Below the pieces are notes generated by a model. It had not been told where the DNA came from. It was given only the letters and a program-made list of their open reading frames with translations, and did no database searches. Shown here in pieces: positions 9,538-17,430 of a stretch of 64,000 bases of DNA; position 1 is the stretch's first letter, and each line of letters opens with the position of its first letter. Both the position numbers and the translations under genes were made by a program. Source of the stretch: an uncultured Desulfovibrio sp. (lineage in GTDB: Bacteria; Desulfobacterota; Desulfovibrionia; Desulfovibrionales; Desulfovibrionaceae); the NCBI GenBank assembly GCA_913063155.1, contig CAJXYU010000002.1:1-64000 (forward strand), given 5' to 3'.

Positions 9538-9770
9538 GCTGAGGTGCAGAGAGGAAAAAATAAAAGATTTTTCACAGCACAAAGTCTATGTTTTCTAATT
9601 TTTGTCTAAATTTCATCCCTTAGTGAAACCATAGGGGTTTTAAAAGCAACTACTTGTAATGAGAGGTCCCAATTCTCCGGGAGTGCCCCGGCCAAGATTC
9701 CCATCCCATTCTTGAATGGTTTCGTGGAAATTATTGATTCGGAATGTTCAGAGTATCAAAGGGTGATTTG
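9538..9770. other. Intergenic leader, no gene seen
   Basis: An AT-rich stretch that carries the promoter and leader of the secreted protein gene. I see no clear -35/-10 pair, no sigma-54 element and no open frame worth calling. Confidence 0.4.
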
Positions 9771-11111
9771 ATGAATCGTTTTTCTCTCTTTCTTGTTATT
9801 GCTTTTCTCAGTATGGCCGCCCTTGTCACAGTTGCGTTGTCCGAGGCAAGGCCGAGCGGATCGGCGAGAATGCCGCCGCCTCCTTTAAAGAACGGAAAGG
9901 ACATGCCTGCACCGCCGCCGGACGGCGGAGCTCGGAAGGCCGAGCTGAAAGGGGCCTATACGCTTTCAAGCGATACCGCTTCCACCGATAATGGGCTCTT
10001 CATTTCGGATAAGCAGGATACTTCCGCTGTTTGGGTGAAAAGGAAGGGCTATCTGCACCTCTATAATCCGGAGGTCAAGACGACCGGCAGCACTTCCTCC
10101 AACGAAGGCAGCAGTTTTTTCGGACTCAATGCCGCGATTCTTGCGAGCGAGGGCGGAAAGATAAACATCCAGAAGGGGAGCGTCCTTTCCTCGGGGTCGG
10201 GAGCCAACGGACTTTTCGCCACGGATAAAGGCTCCGTCATCGTGGCGAAGGGCGTCGCCATCTGTGCGACAGGGGAAGGCGCCCACGGCATTATGGCAAG
10301 CAATGGAGGCGTGGTCACGCTTGAACGCAGCAGCATCTACACCCGTGATGCCCATGCGGCCGCCATTGCGACCGACCGCGGTGGCGGAATCATCACGGCG
10401 TCGAATTCCAAGCTTGTGACCAAAGGCGAAGGGTCTCCGGCCCTTTACTCGACAGGAGCTTTGACCGGAACCAACCTCTATGGCGACGCCGAGAACTCGG
10501 AAGCCATTGTGATCGAAGGCAAAAACTCGGTAGTGCTGGAGGACAGCGCCATGATCGGGCGTAAAAACGGCGCCATGATCTACCAAAGTTTTTCCGGCGA
10601 CGCCCAAGGCATCGGCGGCCTGCTGTCGATGACCGGCGGCATTTTCACCGCCGTGACCGGTGCATTGATTTATGTGACGAACAGCTCGGCCGAGGTCATT
10701 CTGAATAAAGTTGCTCTCCAAAGCGCATCAGGCATACTGGCGCAAGCCCGCGCCGACCGGTGGGGACGCCCTGGTGAAAACGGCGGTCATCTGGACTTGA
10801 AGGTTGCGCAGGTGGACATGGCGGGAGATCTCATTGCCGACGGAGTCAGCAGCATTGCTGCGAGTTTGAAGCAGAAGACTACCTTGAAGGGGAAAGTCGT
10901 CAATGCAAGCCTTTCCATAGATCCCTCCAGCCAGTGGATAGTCACTGGGCCTTCTTTTCTCAACGGGCTTGCCCCGGCCGGGAAAGAGACGCTCCGGCGC
11001 ATCAAGAGCAACGGATTCTGCATAACCTACGATGAGGCATTGGACAGCAATCAATGGCTCGGGGGCAAGCAGTATGCGCTTCAGGGCGGAGGCGTTTTGA
11101 TGCCGAAATAA
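9771..11111 (+). CDS. Secreted repeat protein with probable right-handed beta-helix fold
   Basis: The mature part of this 446-residue protein follows an N-terminal signal peptide (hydrophobic run LFLVIAFLSMAALVTVAL, cleavage probably after SEA). A Pro-rich linker (MPPPPLKNGKDMPAPPPDGG) comes next, and then a long body of short Gly/Ser/Thr/Ala-rich repeats such as EGGKINIQKGSVLSSGSGANG and NGGVVTLERSSIYTRDAHAA, with a periodicity of roughly 20-25 residues. This pattern is typical of pectate-lyase-like or autotransporter passenger beta-helices. No autotransporter barrel, LPXTG or PEP-CTERM end is present, so how it is retained is unknown. The function is unknown. The gene ends in an exceptional inverted repeat at 11152. 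Confidence 0.7.
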   Translation: MNRFSLFLVIAFLSMAALVTVALSEARPSGSARMPPPPLKNGKDMPAPPPDGGARKAELKGAYTLSSDTASTDNGLFISDKQDTSAVWVKRKGYLHLYNPEVKTTGSTSSNEGSSFFGLNAAILASEGGKINIQKGSVLSSGSGANGLFATDKGSVIVAKGVAICATGEGAHGIMASNGGVVTLERSSIYTRDAHAAAIATDRGGGIITASNSKLVTKGEGSPALYSTGALTGTNLYGDAENSEAIVIEGKNSVVLEDSAMIGRKNGAMIYQSFSGDAQGIGGLLSMTGGIFTAVTGALIYVTNSSAEVILNKVALQSASGILAQARADRWGRPGENGGHLDLKVAQVDMAGDLIADGVSSIAASLKQKTTLKGKVVNASLSIDPSSQWIVTGPSFLNGLAPAGKETLRRIKSNGFCITYDEALDSNQWLGGKQYALQGGGVLMPK

Positions 11112-11151
11112 GATATCCCGGATAAACAATCCGATGTGTTGCCCGGAAGGC

Positions 11152-11206
11152 AACCAATGAACAAGAAAGGGCGGAGCATGGTTCCGCCCTTTCTTGTTCA
11201 TTGGTT
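11152..11206 (+). terminator. Perfect 24-bp inverted repeat, probable terminator
   Basis: The arm at 11152-11175 is perfectly complementary to 11183-11206 around a 7-base loop. The central GGGCGGA/TCCGCCC core is followed on the descending arm by TTTCTTGTT, so it can terminate transcription from the left. The stem is much longer than the other terminators in this window. Confidence 0.75.
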
Positions 11207-11385
11207 CGAGTTGTCCGCACATCCCGGGGCGAGAGTACTACTCGTTGCGTTTCTCTATGGAGATAATAGTCTGAAATGACAACTGGATATGGTTTATTGA
11301 TTGTGCATGGAGTTTCTTTCTTCTATGGTTGTGCTAGCTTTGTATTATAAAATTAAATACATTTTAGACTGACAAGGAGAACGGA

Positions 11386-11742
11386 ATGTCGCTCATTTTT
11401 GTACACTACCCAAGCTGAAGCACTGCACGCAAGGCCAAGGTTTGGCTGGATGAAAGAGGCGTTGATTTTGAAATCCGTCACATCGTGAAGGAAACTCCCA
11501 CTGCGGAAGAATTTCTTGCGTGGCAAAAGATCGCAGGCGTCGACAAAAAGAAGTTCGTGAACACCAACGGCAAGAAGTACAAGGAACTCGGTTTGAAGGA
11601 CACCATCGATTTCTTGTCCGACAAAGAGCTCTTCGAGCTGATCGCAAGGGACGGCATGTTGGTGAAGCGGCCCATCCTTGTCGGAGACGATTTCGTTCTC
11701 ATCGGGTTCAGACGGAAGGAATGGGAAGCACTGAATTTTTGA
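11386..11742 (+). CDS. ArsC/Spx-family thioredoxin-fold protein, probable selenoprotein (Sec at codon 11)
   Basis: Reading through the TGA at 11416-11418 gives 118 residues that start MSLIFVHYPS-U-STARKAKVWLDERG. This aligns with the ArsC/YffB/Spx family, where the catalytic Cys sits in a motif like P-x-C-(S/D)-T-x-(R/K)-K-A. The TGA falls exactly on that Cys. The ATG at 11386 has AAGGAG seven bases before it, and the frame stays open and family-like on both sides of the TGA. A hairpin follows the TGA at the distance expected of a bacterial SECIS. The family includes glutaredoxin-coupled arsenate reductases and uncharacterised reductases; no arsenic genes are adjacent. The alternative is a nonsense-mutated gene, which the intact surroundings argue against. 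A conventional reading would wrongly start at the GTG at 11485. Confidence 0.82.
11416..11446 (+). promoter_or_regulatory. UGA codon plus SECIS-like hairpin
   Basis: After the TGA at 11416, GCCAA (11434-11438) pairs with TTGGC (11442-11446) around a GGT loop. The loop GU lies about 22 bases after the TGA, close to its position in the E. coli fdhF SECIS, where the apical GU contacts SelB. Confidence 0.6.
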
Positions 11743-12188
11743 TGTGGCTGCGCCGAGCACCAGATTATCCCGTCAAAGGCCGGACGACGGAGTCGTCCGA
11801 CTCTTGCGCGTCTGCAATGGTTCTCCTTTTTTTATGAACTGGAAGTACCGGGTGATTGACCTTGCATGGTTCCGGATGTATCGGGGAACCGGATGAAGAA
11901 AACAACGTTATCCAATATCACTTCGGAGAGTGTCACGCTGGCTGCGGGCCTTGGGCGCAGCCGATAGACGCAGCCGGTAGACGCTTTGCCCTTTTCAGGT
12001 GCGGGCGTTTTTCCCGTCAGAACCGGCGGGGTCTTTGCGTTCATCGTTCGCAGCCATTCCACCAATCAAGAGTCTTGCCGGGCAGTTCCGACACTCGCGT
12101 GTCCGGAATGCTCTGGCTTTAACTGCCGGTTCATCGCCTTTCTCCATGGATCGGATTTGAAGATATGATTGCATCAAGGAGTGATGAC
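11743..12188. other. Intergenic region with hairpins and a tandem repeat, no gene seen
   Basis: No gene is called in these 446 bases. It holds an 8-bp hairpin CGGACGAC/GTCGTCCG at 11781-11799 without a T-run, a GGTTCC/GGAACC inverted repeat at about 11869-11891 and a two-copy 13-base tandem repeat at 11957. The density of pairing segments would suit an untranslated leader or small RNA, but I recognise no riboswitch class. Confidence 0.4.
11957..11982. repeat. Two-copy 13-bp tandem repeat
   Basis: GCAGCCGATAGAC is followed directly by GCAGCCGGTAGAC, a single mismatch. It lies in the gene-free stretch between the selenoprotein and GNAT genes. Confidence 0.7.
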
Positions 12189-12701
12189 ATGAAGATACGA
12201 CACGAGAATAGCACGGATAAGAACGTTATCTCCGAAATAGAATATGCCGCGTTCAAGAATCATCCTCAGCATGAGTCTGGGGCGGAACCTGTTGAACACC
12301 AGATTGTGGAACGTCTTCGCGACGCGGGAGACCTGACCCTTTCCCTCGTGGCGGAATTCGATGGTCTACCGGTCGGGCATATCGCCCTGTCTCCCGCCGT
12401 GGTGGGGGAAGACCTCGACGGCTGGTTTCTGCTCGGTCCTGTCGGCGTTGTTCCTTCTCGGCAGGGCAGGGGAATTGGCTCCGCCCTGGTGCGGGCCGCG
12501 CTGGATTGCATGCGTGAACAGGGGGCGGCAGGGGTCGTCCTTGTCGGGGAGTCGGGGTTTTATCGGCGTTTCGGCTTCAAGTGCCTGCCGACGTTGAGCT
12601 ACCCGGGGGTCCCTGAGCAATACGTTCTTGCCCTACCGTTCGGCGACCGCCTCCCCTGCGGGGACATCAAGGCCCATGAGGCTTTCGGTCAGGACGTTTG
12701 A
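12189..12701 (+). CDS. GNAT-family N-acetyltransferase (YhbS-like)
   Basis: This 170-residue protein matches the YhbS-like GNAT group. The acetyl-CoA binding segment is GVVPSRQGRGIGSALVRAAL, and the later GAAGVVLVGESGFYRRFGF block is characteristic of YhbS relatives, as is the C-terminal PGVPEQYVLALPFGD. These enzymes acetylate small molecules or proteins that are mostly unidentified. The ATG at 12189 is chosen because GGAG precedes it by about eight bases; an earlier ATG at 12165 lacks a ribosome site. A clean terminator follows at 12723. Confidence 0.88.
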   Translation: MKIRHENSTDKNVISEIEYAAFKNHPQHESGAEPVEHQIVERLRDAGDLTLSLVAEFDGLPVGHIALSPAVVGEDLDGWFLLGPVGVVPSRQGRGIGSALVRAALDCMREQGAAGVVLVGESGFYRRFGFKCLPTLSYPGVPEQYVLALPFGDRLPCGDIKAHEAFGQDV

Positions 12702-12722
12702 TTTGATCCGTAAATAACGACA

Positions 12723-12748
12723 GGCTCCGGCGATGGCCGGAGCCTTTT
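12723..12748 (+). terminator. Rho-independent terminator
   Basis: GGCTCCGGC (12723-12731) pairs perfectly with GCCGGAGCC (12736-12744) around GATG, followed by TTTT. It ends the preceding GNAT gene. Confidence 0.9.
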
Positions 12749-12866
12749 GACTGTCCGCAGATGGAAAGGGGGTGTTGTCCTGCTCGAACAACTTCAATAT
12801 GGTGCTTCTCGTTCAAGGAAATATAAATAGTTGTGTTGTAATATGTTGATTTTCAAGGATGTTGCA

Positions 12867-13334
12867 ATGACCCCAGCGATAAATAAAGCAAAGCAATCAA
12901 AAATCCGGTTCGTTATTCATGAATATGAGCATGATCCGGCAGCCGAGTCCTATGGCAAGGAAGCGGCCGAGAAGCTGGGCGTGGAGCCCGAAAGGGTATT
13001 CAAGACCCTGGTGGTGGCCTGCGGCGGCAAGGACCTGACCGTGGCGGTGGTGCCGGTCATGCGGCAACTCGACCTGAAGTTGCTGGCCAAGGCTGTGGGG
13101 GTGAAAAAGGTGGCCATGGCCGAGGTGAAGCAGGTGGAGCGCGTGACTGGATATGTGGTGGGTGGCGTCAGCCCCCTGGGGCAGAAAAAACAGCTTCCCA
13201 CGGTCATTGATGCTTCGGCTGAAGCCTATGACACCATTTTTGTGAGCGCCGGGCGCAGGGGCATGGATATCGAGCTGTCACCGCAGGATCTGGCCTCTCT
13301 GACACGCGCCGGGTTTGCCCCGGTGGCCCGATAG
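12867..13334 (+). CDS. ybaK: Cys-tRNA(Pro)/Cys-tRNA(Cys) deacylase, YbaK/EbsC family
   Basis: At 155 residues this protein has the normal length for YbaK, a trans-editing enzyme that hydrolyses Cys mischarged on tRNA(Pro). Family features seen are the N-terminal HEYEHDPAAESYGKEAAEKL, the FKTLVV...LTVAVVPV strands, the conserved KKVAMAEVKQVERVTGYVVG block and the GGVSPLGQKKQLPTVIDASA loop with the catalytic-site Gly-x-x-Ser-Pro. The C-terminal FVSAGRRGMDIELSPQDL is also typical. The ATG at 12867 follows AAGGAT; upstream in-frame starts would add an unrelated tail. The gene appears monocistronic. Confidence 0.93.
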   Translation: MTPAINKAKQSKIRFVIHEYEHDPAAESYGKEAAEKLGVEPERVFKTLVVACGGKDLTVAVVPVMRQLDLKLLAKAVGVKKVAMAEVKQVERVTGYVVGGVSPLGQKKQLPTVIDASAEAYDTIFVSAGRRGMDIELSPQDLASLTRAGFAPVAR

Positions 13335-13507
13335 AGACGACATTGCATCGGAAAGTGTAATCTGTGCCTTGTTGAACGGAAGTTTTTTTGTGGGAAGAAA
13401 CAGGCCGGAAGTGGGATTTGTGCATTGAAACAAGCTTTCTGCGACCTAAGATGTAGTGATGCATGACACTCTTGTCGAACGGGTTTACAATTTTACCTTA
13501 ATCTGTG

Positions 13508-13523
13508 TGGCAAACTGGTTGAA
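13508..13523 (+). promoter_or_regulatory. Possible sigma-54 promoter of the PEP-CTERM gene
   Basis: TGGCAA-N5-TTGAA has the 12-base GG-to-G spacing of a -24/-12 element, but the -12 GC is replaced by GA. It lies about 47 bases before the start codon. Two better copies precede prsT and the other PEP-CTERM gene. Confidence 0.45.
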
Positions 13524-13569
13524 ATTGTTTGGAAAGTGGTAGTGGTATTGAAATTGCTATTACCGTTGC

Positions 13570-14274
13570 ATGAAGACCTATGCCGCCATAATCCTGAGCT
13601 TTGCGCTGGCGCTGTCTGTGAGCGTCCAGCCTGCAAAAGCCTACGTACTTGTCGAATACGACGAAGTGTACACGGGGGCGTTGCCGGCAGGACCGACGCC
13701 GTGGTTGACGGCATTGTTCGAAAATCCTGGAGAGGATCTCTCCGGATACTCCTTTGCCGAGGGCGTGCTTCTGACCTTGGCCGCTCCCAACCTGACCGGC
13801 ACGGAATTCGTTTCCGACTGGTACTTCAACTTTGCCAAGGATGTGCAGCAGCTTGATTTCGAGTTTCTGGCAACGGAATTCCCGGACAGCGTGGTGCCCG
13901 CTGTGACCACCCTTGAAGAGTTGACTGCCGACAGCAAGCTCTTCCACGCGGGGGCAGGCCTCAAGTTTGCCATCAATATTCCTTACGCCACGTCCAACTC
14001 CAACGAGGGAACCTCCGGCCGGTTCATGGAAGGTATGCTTTCCCGCTTCCTGATCTCCAGTACGGAAGCCATTTCGGCCCAGGATTTCAACGTGGTTATC
14101 GACAAAAACGACGAGTTGTTCATCTCCGTGGCCCACATCCAGGCCATCGACGGTGAAGAAAGCGCTTGGGTGAAGGGTTGCGATCCGCCTGAGATCGTGC
14201 CGGAGCCGTCGTCCTGGCTGTTGTTGGGGCTCGGAGGGCTGCTGGTTGCGGCAAGAAGGTATTTCTTCGCCTAG
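13570..14274 (+). CDS. PEP-CTERM sorted secreted protein
   Basis: This 234-residue protein has a Sec signal peptide (AAIILSFALALSVSVQPAKA, cleavage after AKA) and ends in a textbook PEP-CTERM signal: the motif VPEPSS, a hydrophobic helix WLLLGLGGLLVAA and the basic end RR. Such proteins are exported, held in the inner membrane by the helix, and then cut by exosortase at the PEP motif; an exosortase gene lies in this window at 43339. The body has no recognised domain. It contains acidic and beta-rich stretches but no repeats. The ATG at 13570 places the signal peptide correctly. A terminator follows at 14306. Confidence 0.9.
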   Translation: MKTYAAIILSFALALSVSVQPAKAYVLVEYDEVYTGALPAGPTPWLTALFENPGEDLSGYSFAEGVLLTLAAPNLTGTEFVSDWYFNFAKDVQQLDFEFLATEFPDSVVPAVTTLEELTADSKLFHAGAGLKFAINIPYATSNSNEGTSGRFMEGMLSRFLISSTEAISAQDFNVVIDKNDELFISVAHIQAIDGEESAWVKGCDPPEIVPEPSSWLLLGLGGLLVAARRYFFA

Positions 14275-14305
14275 TCGCTGTACCCTTCAGAAGATCAAAG
14301 AAAGG

Positions 14306-14335
14306 AGCTTGCGATTTCGGATCGCAAGCTTTTTT
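14306..14335 (+). terminator. Rho-independent terminator
   Basis: AGCTTGCGAT (14306-14315) pairs perfectly with ATCGCAAGCT (14321-14330) around TTCGG, followed by TTTTT. It ends the PEP-CTERM gene. Confidence 0.93.
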
Positions 14336-14678
14336 GAATGAACCTGCGCGGGGGAGCGTGCATGTGCCGCTCTATTTTTTGTGGGGTCATCCCTTTTTTG
14401 TCTACTGGTGAGCTGTGTGCCGGTTTTGGGCCGTAGAAAAAATAATGGCTTATGATGAGATCAGTTTGAATAAATATCACAGGCGGTTTCAAAAAGCCGG
14501 GGACTAAGTCCTTGGCTTTTTTTCGGCCGTGTAAAGAAAAATGACATATACCCCACTGGCAACAACATTTGGACTATGCTAGTGGCTTAATTAAGTGCCC
14601 CCGAGGACTAAGAAGTGGTTTTTCCGAACCGTATTTGTCTAATCCGCCGGAATAAGCCCGGCGGCAATCAGAGTTGAA
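14336..14678. other. Intergenic region, no protein gene seen
   Basis: Apart from the terminator at 14491 and a 7-bp hairpin CCGCCGG/CCGGCGG at 14644-14664 just before the next gene, I see nothing coding. The 150 bases between two terminators could hold a small RNA, but no promoter is clear. Confidence 0.35.
14491..14523. terminator. Bidirectional terminator-like hairpin
   Basis: AAAAAGCC (14491-14498) pairs with GGCTTTTT (14514-14521). The inner GGAC/GTCC pairs are joined by two G-U wobbles, giving a nearly continuous 14-bp stem with T-runs on both strands. No protein gene ends directly before it. Confidence 0.7.
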
Positions 14679-16106
14679 GTGGGTAAGTTATTAGTCATAG
14701 ATGACGACCCGATGATCGGCCGCCTTATTCAGTTGATGGCCGATAAAGTCGGATGCCAGTGCCAGGCCGTGAGAACCATCGCGGACGGTATCGAGTACCT
14801 TCGTTCCAATTCCGTGGACATCATCTTCCTCGACCTGCTGTTTCCGGAGGGAAACAGCATCGGAGCTATTCCACAAATAATGGATGTATCCACCGACAGC
14901 AACATCGTCATGCTCACCGGAGAGCACGGCTACAAATTTATTGAGGATTCCTTCAGCGCCGGAGCCATCGACTACATCCTCAAACCCATCAATTTGCCTC
15001 GGTTCAGGAAGATTGTGGACAGCCTCGGGCAGATGAAGAAGAGCGCGGCGGCGAAATTCACGATTGATCGTTCCGACATCATCGGGGATAGCCCTAAGGT
15101 TCAGCAGTGCATCGAGCGGTTGGCCAAGGCCGGCGCAAGCAACGCCAACGTACTCATCGAAGGGGAAACCGGGACCGGCAAGGAATTGTTTGCCAAGGCG
15201 ATCCACAAGAACAGCAGCCGGAAGGACAGTCCCTACATAGTTGTGGACTGCACCAACCTTCCGGTCAATCTGGCGGGGAGTCTGCTCTTCGGTCATGAGC
15301 GCGGGTCGTTCACCGGGGCGGACAGAAGCAAAAAAGGCTTGTTCGAGCTTGCCCATAACGGCACCATCTTTCTGGACGAGATCGGTGACCTGGATCTGAG
15401 TATTCAGAAATCCCTGCTGCGCGTTCTACAGGAGAAACGCTTCAGGCCGTTGAGTTCCGGGGCCGAAGTGGCGAGCGACTTCAGGTTGATAGCGGCGACC
15501 AACAGGGATCTGAAGGCCATGGTTGAACTGGGGACTTTCCGCAAGGATCTGTATTTCCGTTTGCAGGCCTTTGCCATCCAGCTGCCCCCCCTGCGGGAGC
15601 GAAACGGGGATATCGAGTTGCTTGCCCATCATTACATCAACATGCTTTGCGAAGAGAGCAGCATTCCGCCTCTGAGCATGGATGAGGAATGCCTGAGCGC
15701 CTTGAAGGCCTATGACTGGCCCGGCAATGTTCGCGAGCTGGTCAATGTTCTGCAGTTGGCCATTCACAAGGCCATGTTTGAGGAGCGCCTGACTTTTTAT
15801 CACCTTCCGCAGCAGTTGCGCATGTCCAAGATCGTACGCGATGCGGAAGGGCTCGAAGACGATGGTAAGGAGAGGGCGTGGGCCGGCAGCGGCTGCAACT
15901 TCACTCCATCCGGAAATATTGAGGAGTTTCCGGAGCTGAAGGAAGTCCGCAGGCAGACCATCCGAAATATGGAGCAGAACTATATGCGCCAACTGGTATT
16001 GCTGTCGGAAAAGTCCGCCAAGCTGGCCTGCAAGATGTCAGGGCTCTCCCGGGCGCGGCTTTACGAGCTTTTGAATAAGTATAACATTTCCCTGAGGGAC
16101 TCGTGA
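14679..16106 (+). CDS. NtrC-family sigma-54-dependent response regulator
   Basis: This 475-residue activator has a receiver domain (residues 1-120, VIDDDP and phosphoacceptor Asp in [11 protein letters not shown]), an AAA+ domain (Walker A GETGTGKE, Walker [10 protein letters not shown], arginine-finger region [11 protein letters not shown]) and a C-terminal Fis-type helix-turn-helix ([17 protein letters not shown]). The sigma-54 contact loop reads GSFTGAD in place of the usual GAFTGA; the FTGA core is kept. The start is GTG at 14679 without a strong ribosome site. No histidine kinase is adjacent, so its partner is an orphan kinase such as the one at 2146 or one elsewhere. Downstream genes include PilZ and GGDEF proteins, hinting at a role in surface or matrix control. 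Confidence 0.9.
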   Translation: MGKLLVIDDDPMIGRLIQLMADKVGCQCQAVRTIADGIEYLRSNSVDIIFLDLLFPEGNSIGAIPQIMDVSTDSNIVMLTGEHGYKFIEDSFSAGAIDYILKPINLPRFRKIVDSLGQMKKSAAAKFTIDRSDIIGDSPKVQQCIERLAKAGASNANVLIEGETGTGKELFAKAIHKNSSRKDSPYIVVDCTNLPVNLAGSLLFGHERGSFTGADRSKKGLFELAHNGTIFLDEIGDLDLSIQKSLLRVLQEKRFRPLSSGAEVASDFRLIAATNRDLKAMVELGTFRKDLYFRLQAFAIQLPPLRERNGDIELLAHHYINMLCEESSIPPLSMDEECLSALKAYDWPGNVRELVNVLQLAIHKAMFEERLTFYHLPQQLRMSKIVRDAEGLEDDGKERAWAGSGCNFTPSGNIEEFPELKEVRRQTIRNMEQNYMRQLVLLSEKSAKLACKMSGLSRARLYELLNKYNISLRDS

Positions 16107-16167
16107 TGTCGTCGAGGTCTGTGCCCGGCAACGCGGGTCGTGAGGGATTAACTGGTTTGGAAAGGCT

Positions 16168-16617
16168 ATGAACCGAGCGACTTATAATAAATTGATTCAG
16201 ATAGTGGTCAAGGAACGCCTCGCTCTGGGAGAGCACCCGGAAGCGCAGCGTTATATTGAGGAACGTACCGCGGGGTTGCCCTCCGTCAAGGATGACCGCC
16301 GCAGGGCCGCCCGTGTTGAGGTCGAGCTGCCCGCAGTGGTCATGCTGCACAATGAGGGTAACGAATTCGTTTGTCTTCCCGCGCAGATAAAGAACATTTC
16401 CATGAGCGGAGTCTTGCTGGAGATTGCCGACAAGGGACATCTCTACACCGATACCCTTGGGCGTATTGAACGCTTCATCATCAGCTTTTTCGTCCCCGGC
16501 GAGACCGCGCCGGTGGCCATCGAATGCCAGCCGAAGCGGCTTGAAATGAAGTACAAGCTGGAGGTGGGCGCCCAGTTTTTTCGAGATGAGTTGAAGTCTC
16601 AGCGTTTTTTGATGTGA
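16168..16617 (+). CDS. PilZ-domain protein (c-di-GMP binding)
   Basis: This 149-residue protein carries a PilZ domain with both c-di-GMP-binding motifs: the Arg-rich RRRAAR (R-x-x-x-R) near residue 48 and NISMSG (D/N-x-S-x-x-G) near residue 75. The first 45 residues are a charged helical extension without a known domain. PilZ proteins convert c-di-GMP binding into a change in partner activity. It starts 61 bases after the NtrC-type activator and may share its transcript. It converges with a GGDEF gene on the other strand. Confidence 0.85.
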   Translation: MNRATYNKLIQIVVKERLALGEHPEAQRYIEERTAGLPSVKDDRRRAARVEVELPAVVMLHNEGNEFVCLPAQIKNISMSGVLLEIADKGHLYTDTLGRIERFIISFFVPGETAPVAIECQPKRLEMKYKLEVGAQFFRDELKSQRFLM

Positions 16618-16678
16618 CCCGTCACGGGGCATCGGCTTTCGGACCGTTTGTCAACGGTCTCATTCCAATCCATTGAAA

Positions 16679-17380
16679 TCATCTGCATTCGGCCCCGCAG
16701 ACTACGATCTTGTTGCGCGGTGACACCCTGGCCGCCGCATACGCCTGGGCTGATCCTGCGAACAATTCTTCTGAACTTGTCACTTCCCTCTCTTGTATGC
16801 CGCAGATGCCGAAGGGGACTGAGATGTGCCGCCCGAGCTTGAGCTTTTGCAGCTCCGTGCGGATCTTGCTCATGACCCTGTTGGCCGCAGTCTGTGCGCC
16901 GTCCACAGGGGTGTTGGGCAGAAGCAGCGAATACTTATCCTGTTCCAGAGCCGAGAAGATATCGCTTTCCCTGATGGTGGATGATATGGTTTTTAAAACC
17001 AGTTTGTTGATTTCTTTAGGTTTTTTTCCGTATGCCTCAGCCTCTCTCCCTAACTCGTCTATGGAGAAGATGACCAGGGAGAGTGGGAGGCGGTAGCGGG
17101 TGCTGCGTTTGAATTCCAGTTTGAGCGCCCTGTAGAAAAAACGTTCGGTGTAGAGGCCGGTTAAAGGGTCGGCGATGGAAAGTTCGTCATTTCTTTTCCA
17201 GGCTTTCCGGAGCGCAAGGATGGTGGGGATGAAACAAGCCAGGGTGTAGATGAGCAGCGGGGCGGTGTCGCGCCACCGGAGATGCTCCGGTAGCATGGAC
17301 AGGATGATGAACCAGCCTGCAAGGAAAAGAGCTATGAGGAACGCGAGGGAATAGTTCTCCCACAATTGTTTGATATTCAT
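16679..17380 (-). CDS. Membrane-anchored degenerate GGDEF protein
   Basis: This 233-residue protein has two N-terminal transmembrane helices (LAFLIALFLAGWFIILSML and LLIYTLACFIPTILAL), a short linker and a GGDEF-fold domain that begins DPLTGLYTERFF. The catalytic GGDEF loop is replaced by EQDKY, and the metal-binding region reads IFSIDELG. It should therefore not make c-di-GMP. The fold may serve as a sensor, an allosteric partner or a c-di-GMP/GTP receptor. It lies 50 bases after the stop codon of the intact cyclase gene upstream on the same strand, and the two are probably one operon, so regulation of that enzyme is a reasonable guess. Confidence 0.82.
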   Translation of the reverse strand: MNIKQLWENYSLAFLIALFLAGWFIILSMLPEHLRWRDTAPLLIYTLACFIPTILALRKAWKRNDELSIADPLTGLYTERFFYRALKLEFKRSTRYRLPLSLVIFSIDELGREAEAYGKKPKEINKLVLKTISSTIRESDIFSALEQDKYSLLLPNTPVDGAQTAANRVMSKIRTELQKLKLGRHISVPFGICGIQEREVTSSEELFAGSAQAYAAARVSPRNKIVVCGAECR

Positions 17381-17430
17381 GGTGTTGCCCCTTTTTGATA
17401 TGGTTTGGCCTCTTTTCTCTTTCTGTGTTT

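Noticed and set aside
11485-11742. Short version of the ArsC/Spx gene starting at GTG 11485
   Set aside because: It lacks the active-site half of the fold and has no ribosome site. The upstream ATG at 11386 with read-through of TGA gives a complete family member.
14295-14492. A 65-codon minus-strand frame between two terminators
   Set aside because: It has no convincing ribosome site or family features, and it overlaps both terminator hairpins.
14557-14573. Sigma-54 promoter candidate TGGCAACAACATTTGGA before the NtrC-type activator
   Set aside because: The spacing between the two elements is one base too long and the -12 GC is missing.
16641-16658. Hairpin GACCGT/ACGGTC between convergent PilZ and GGDEF genes
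   Set aside because: There is no T-run on either strand, and the 6-bp stem is too short to call a terminator.
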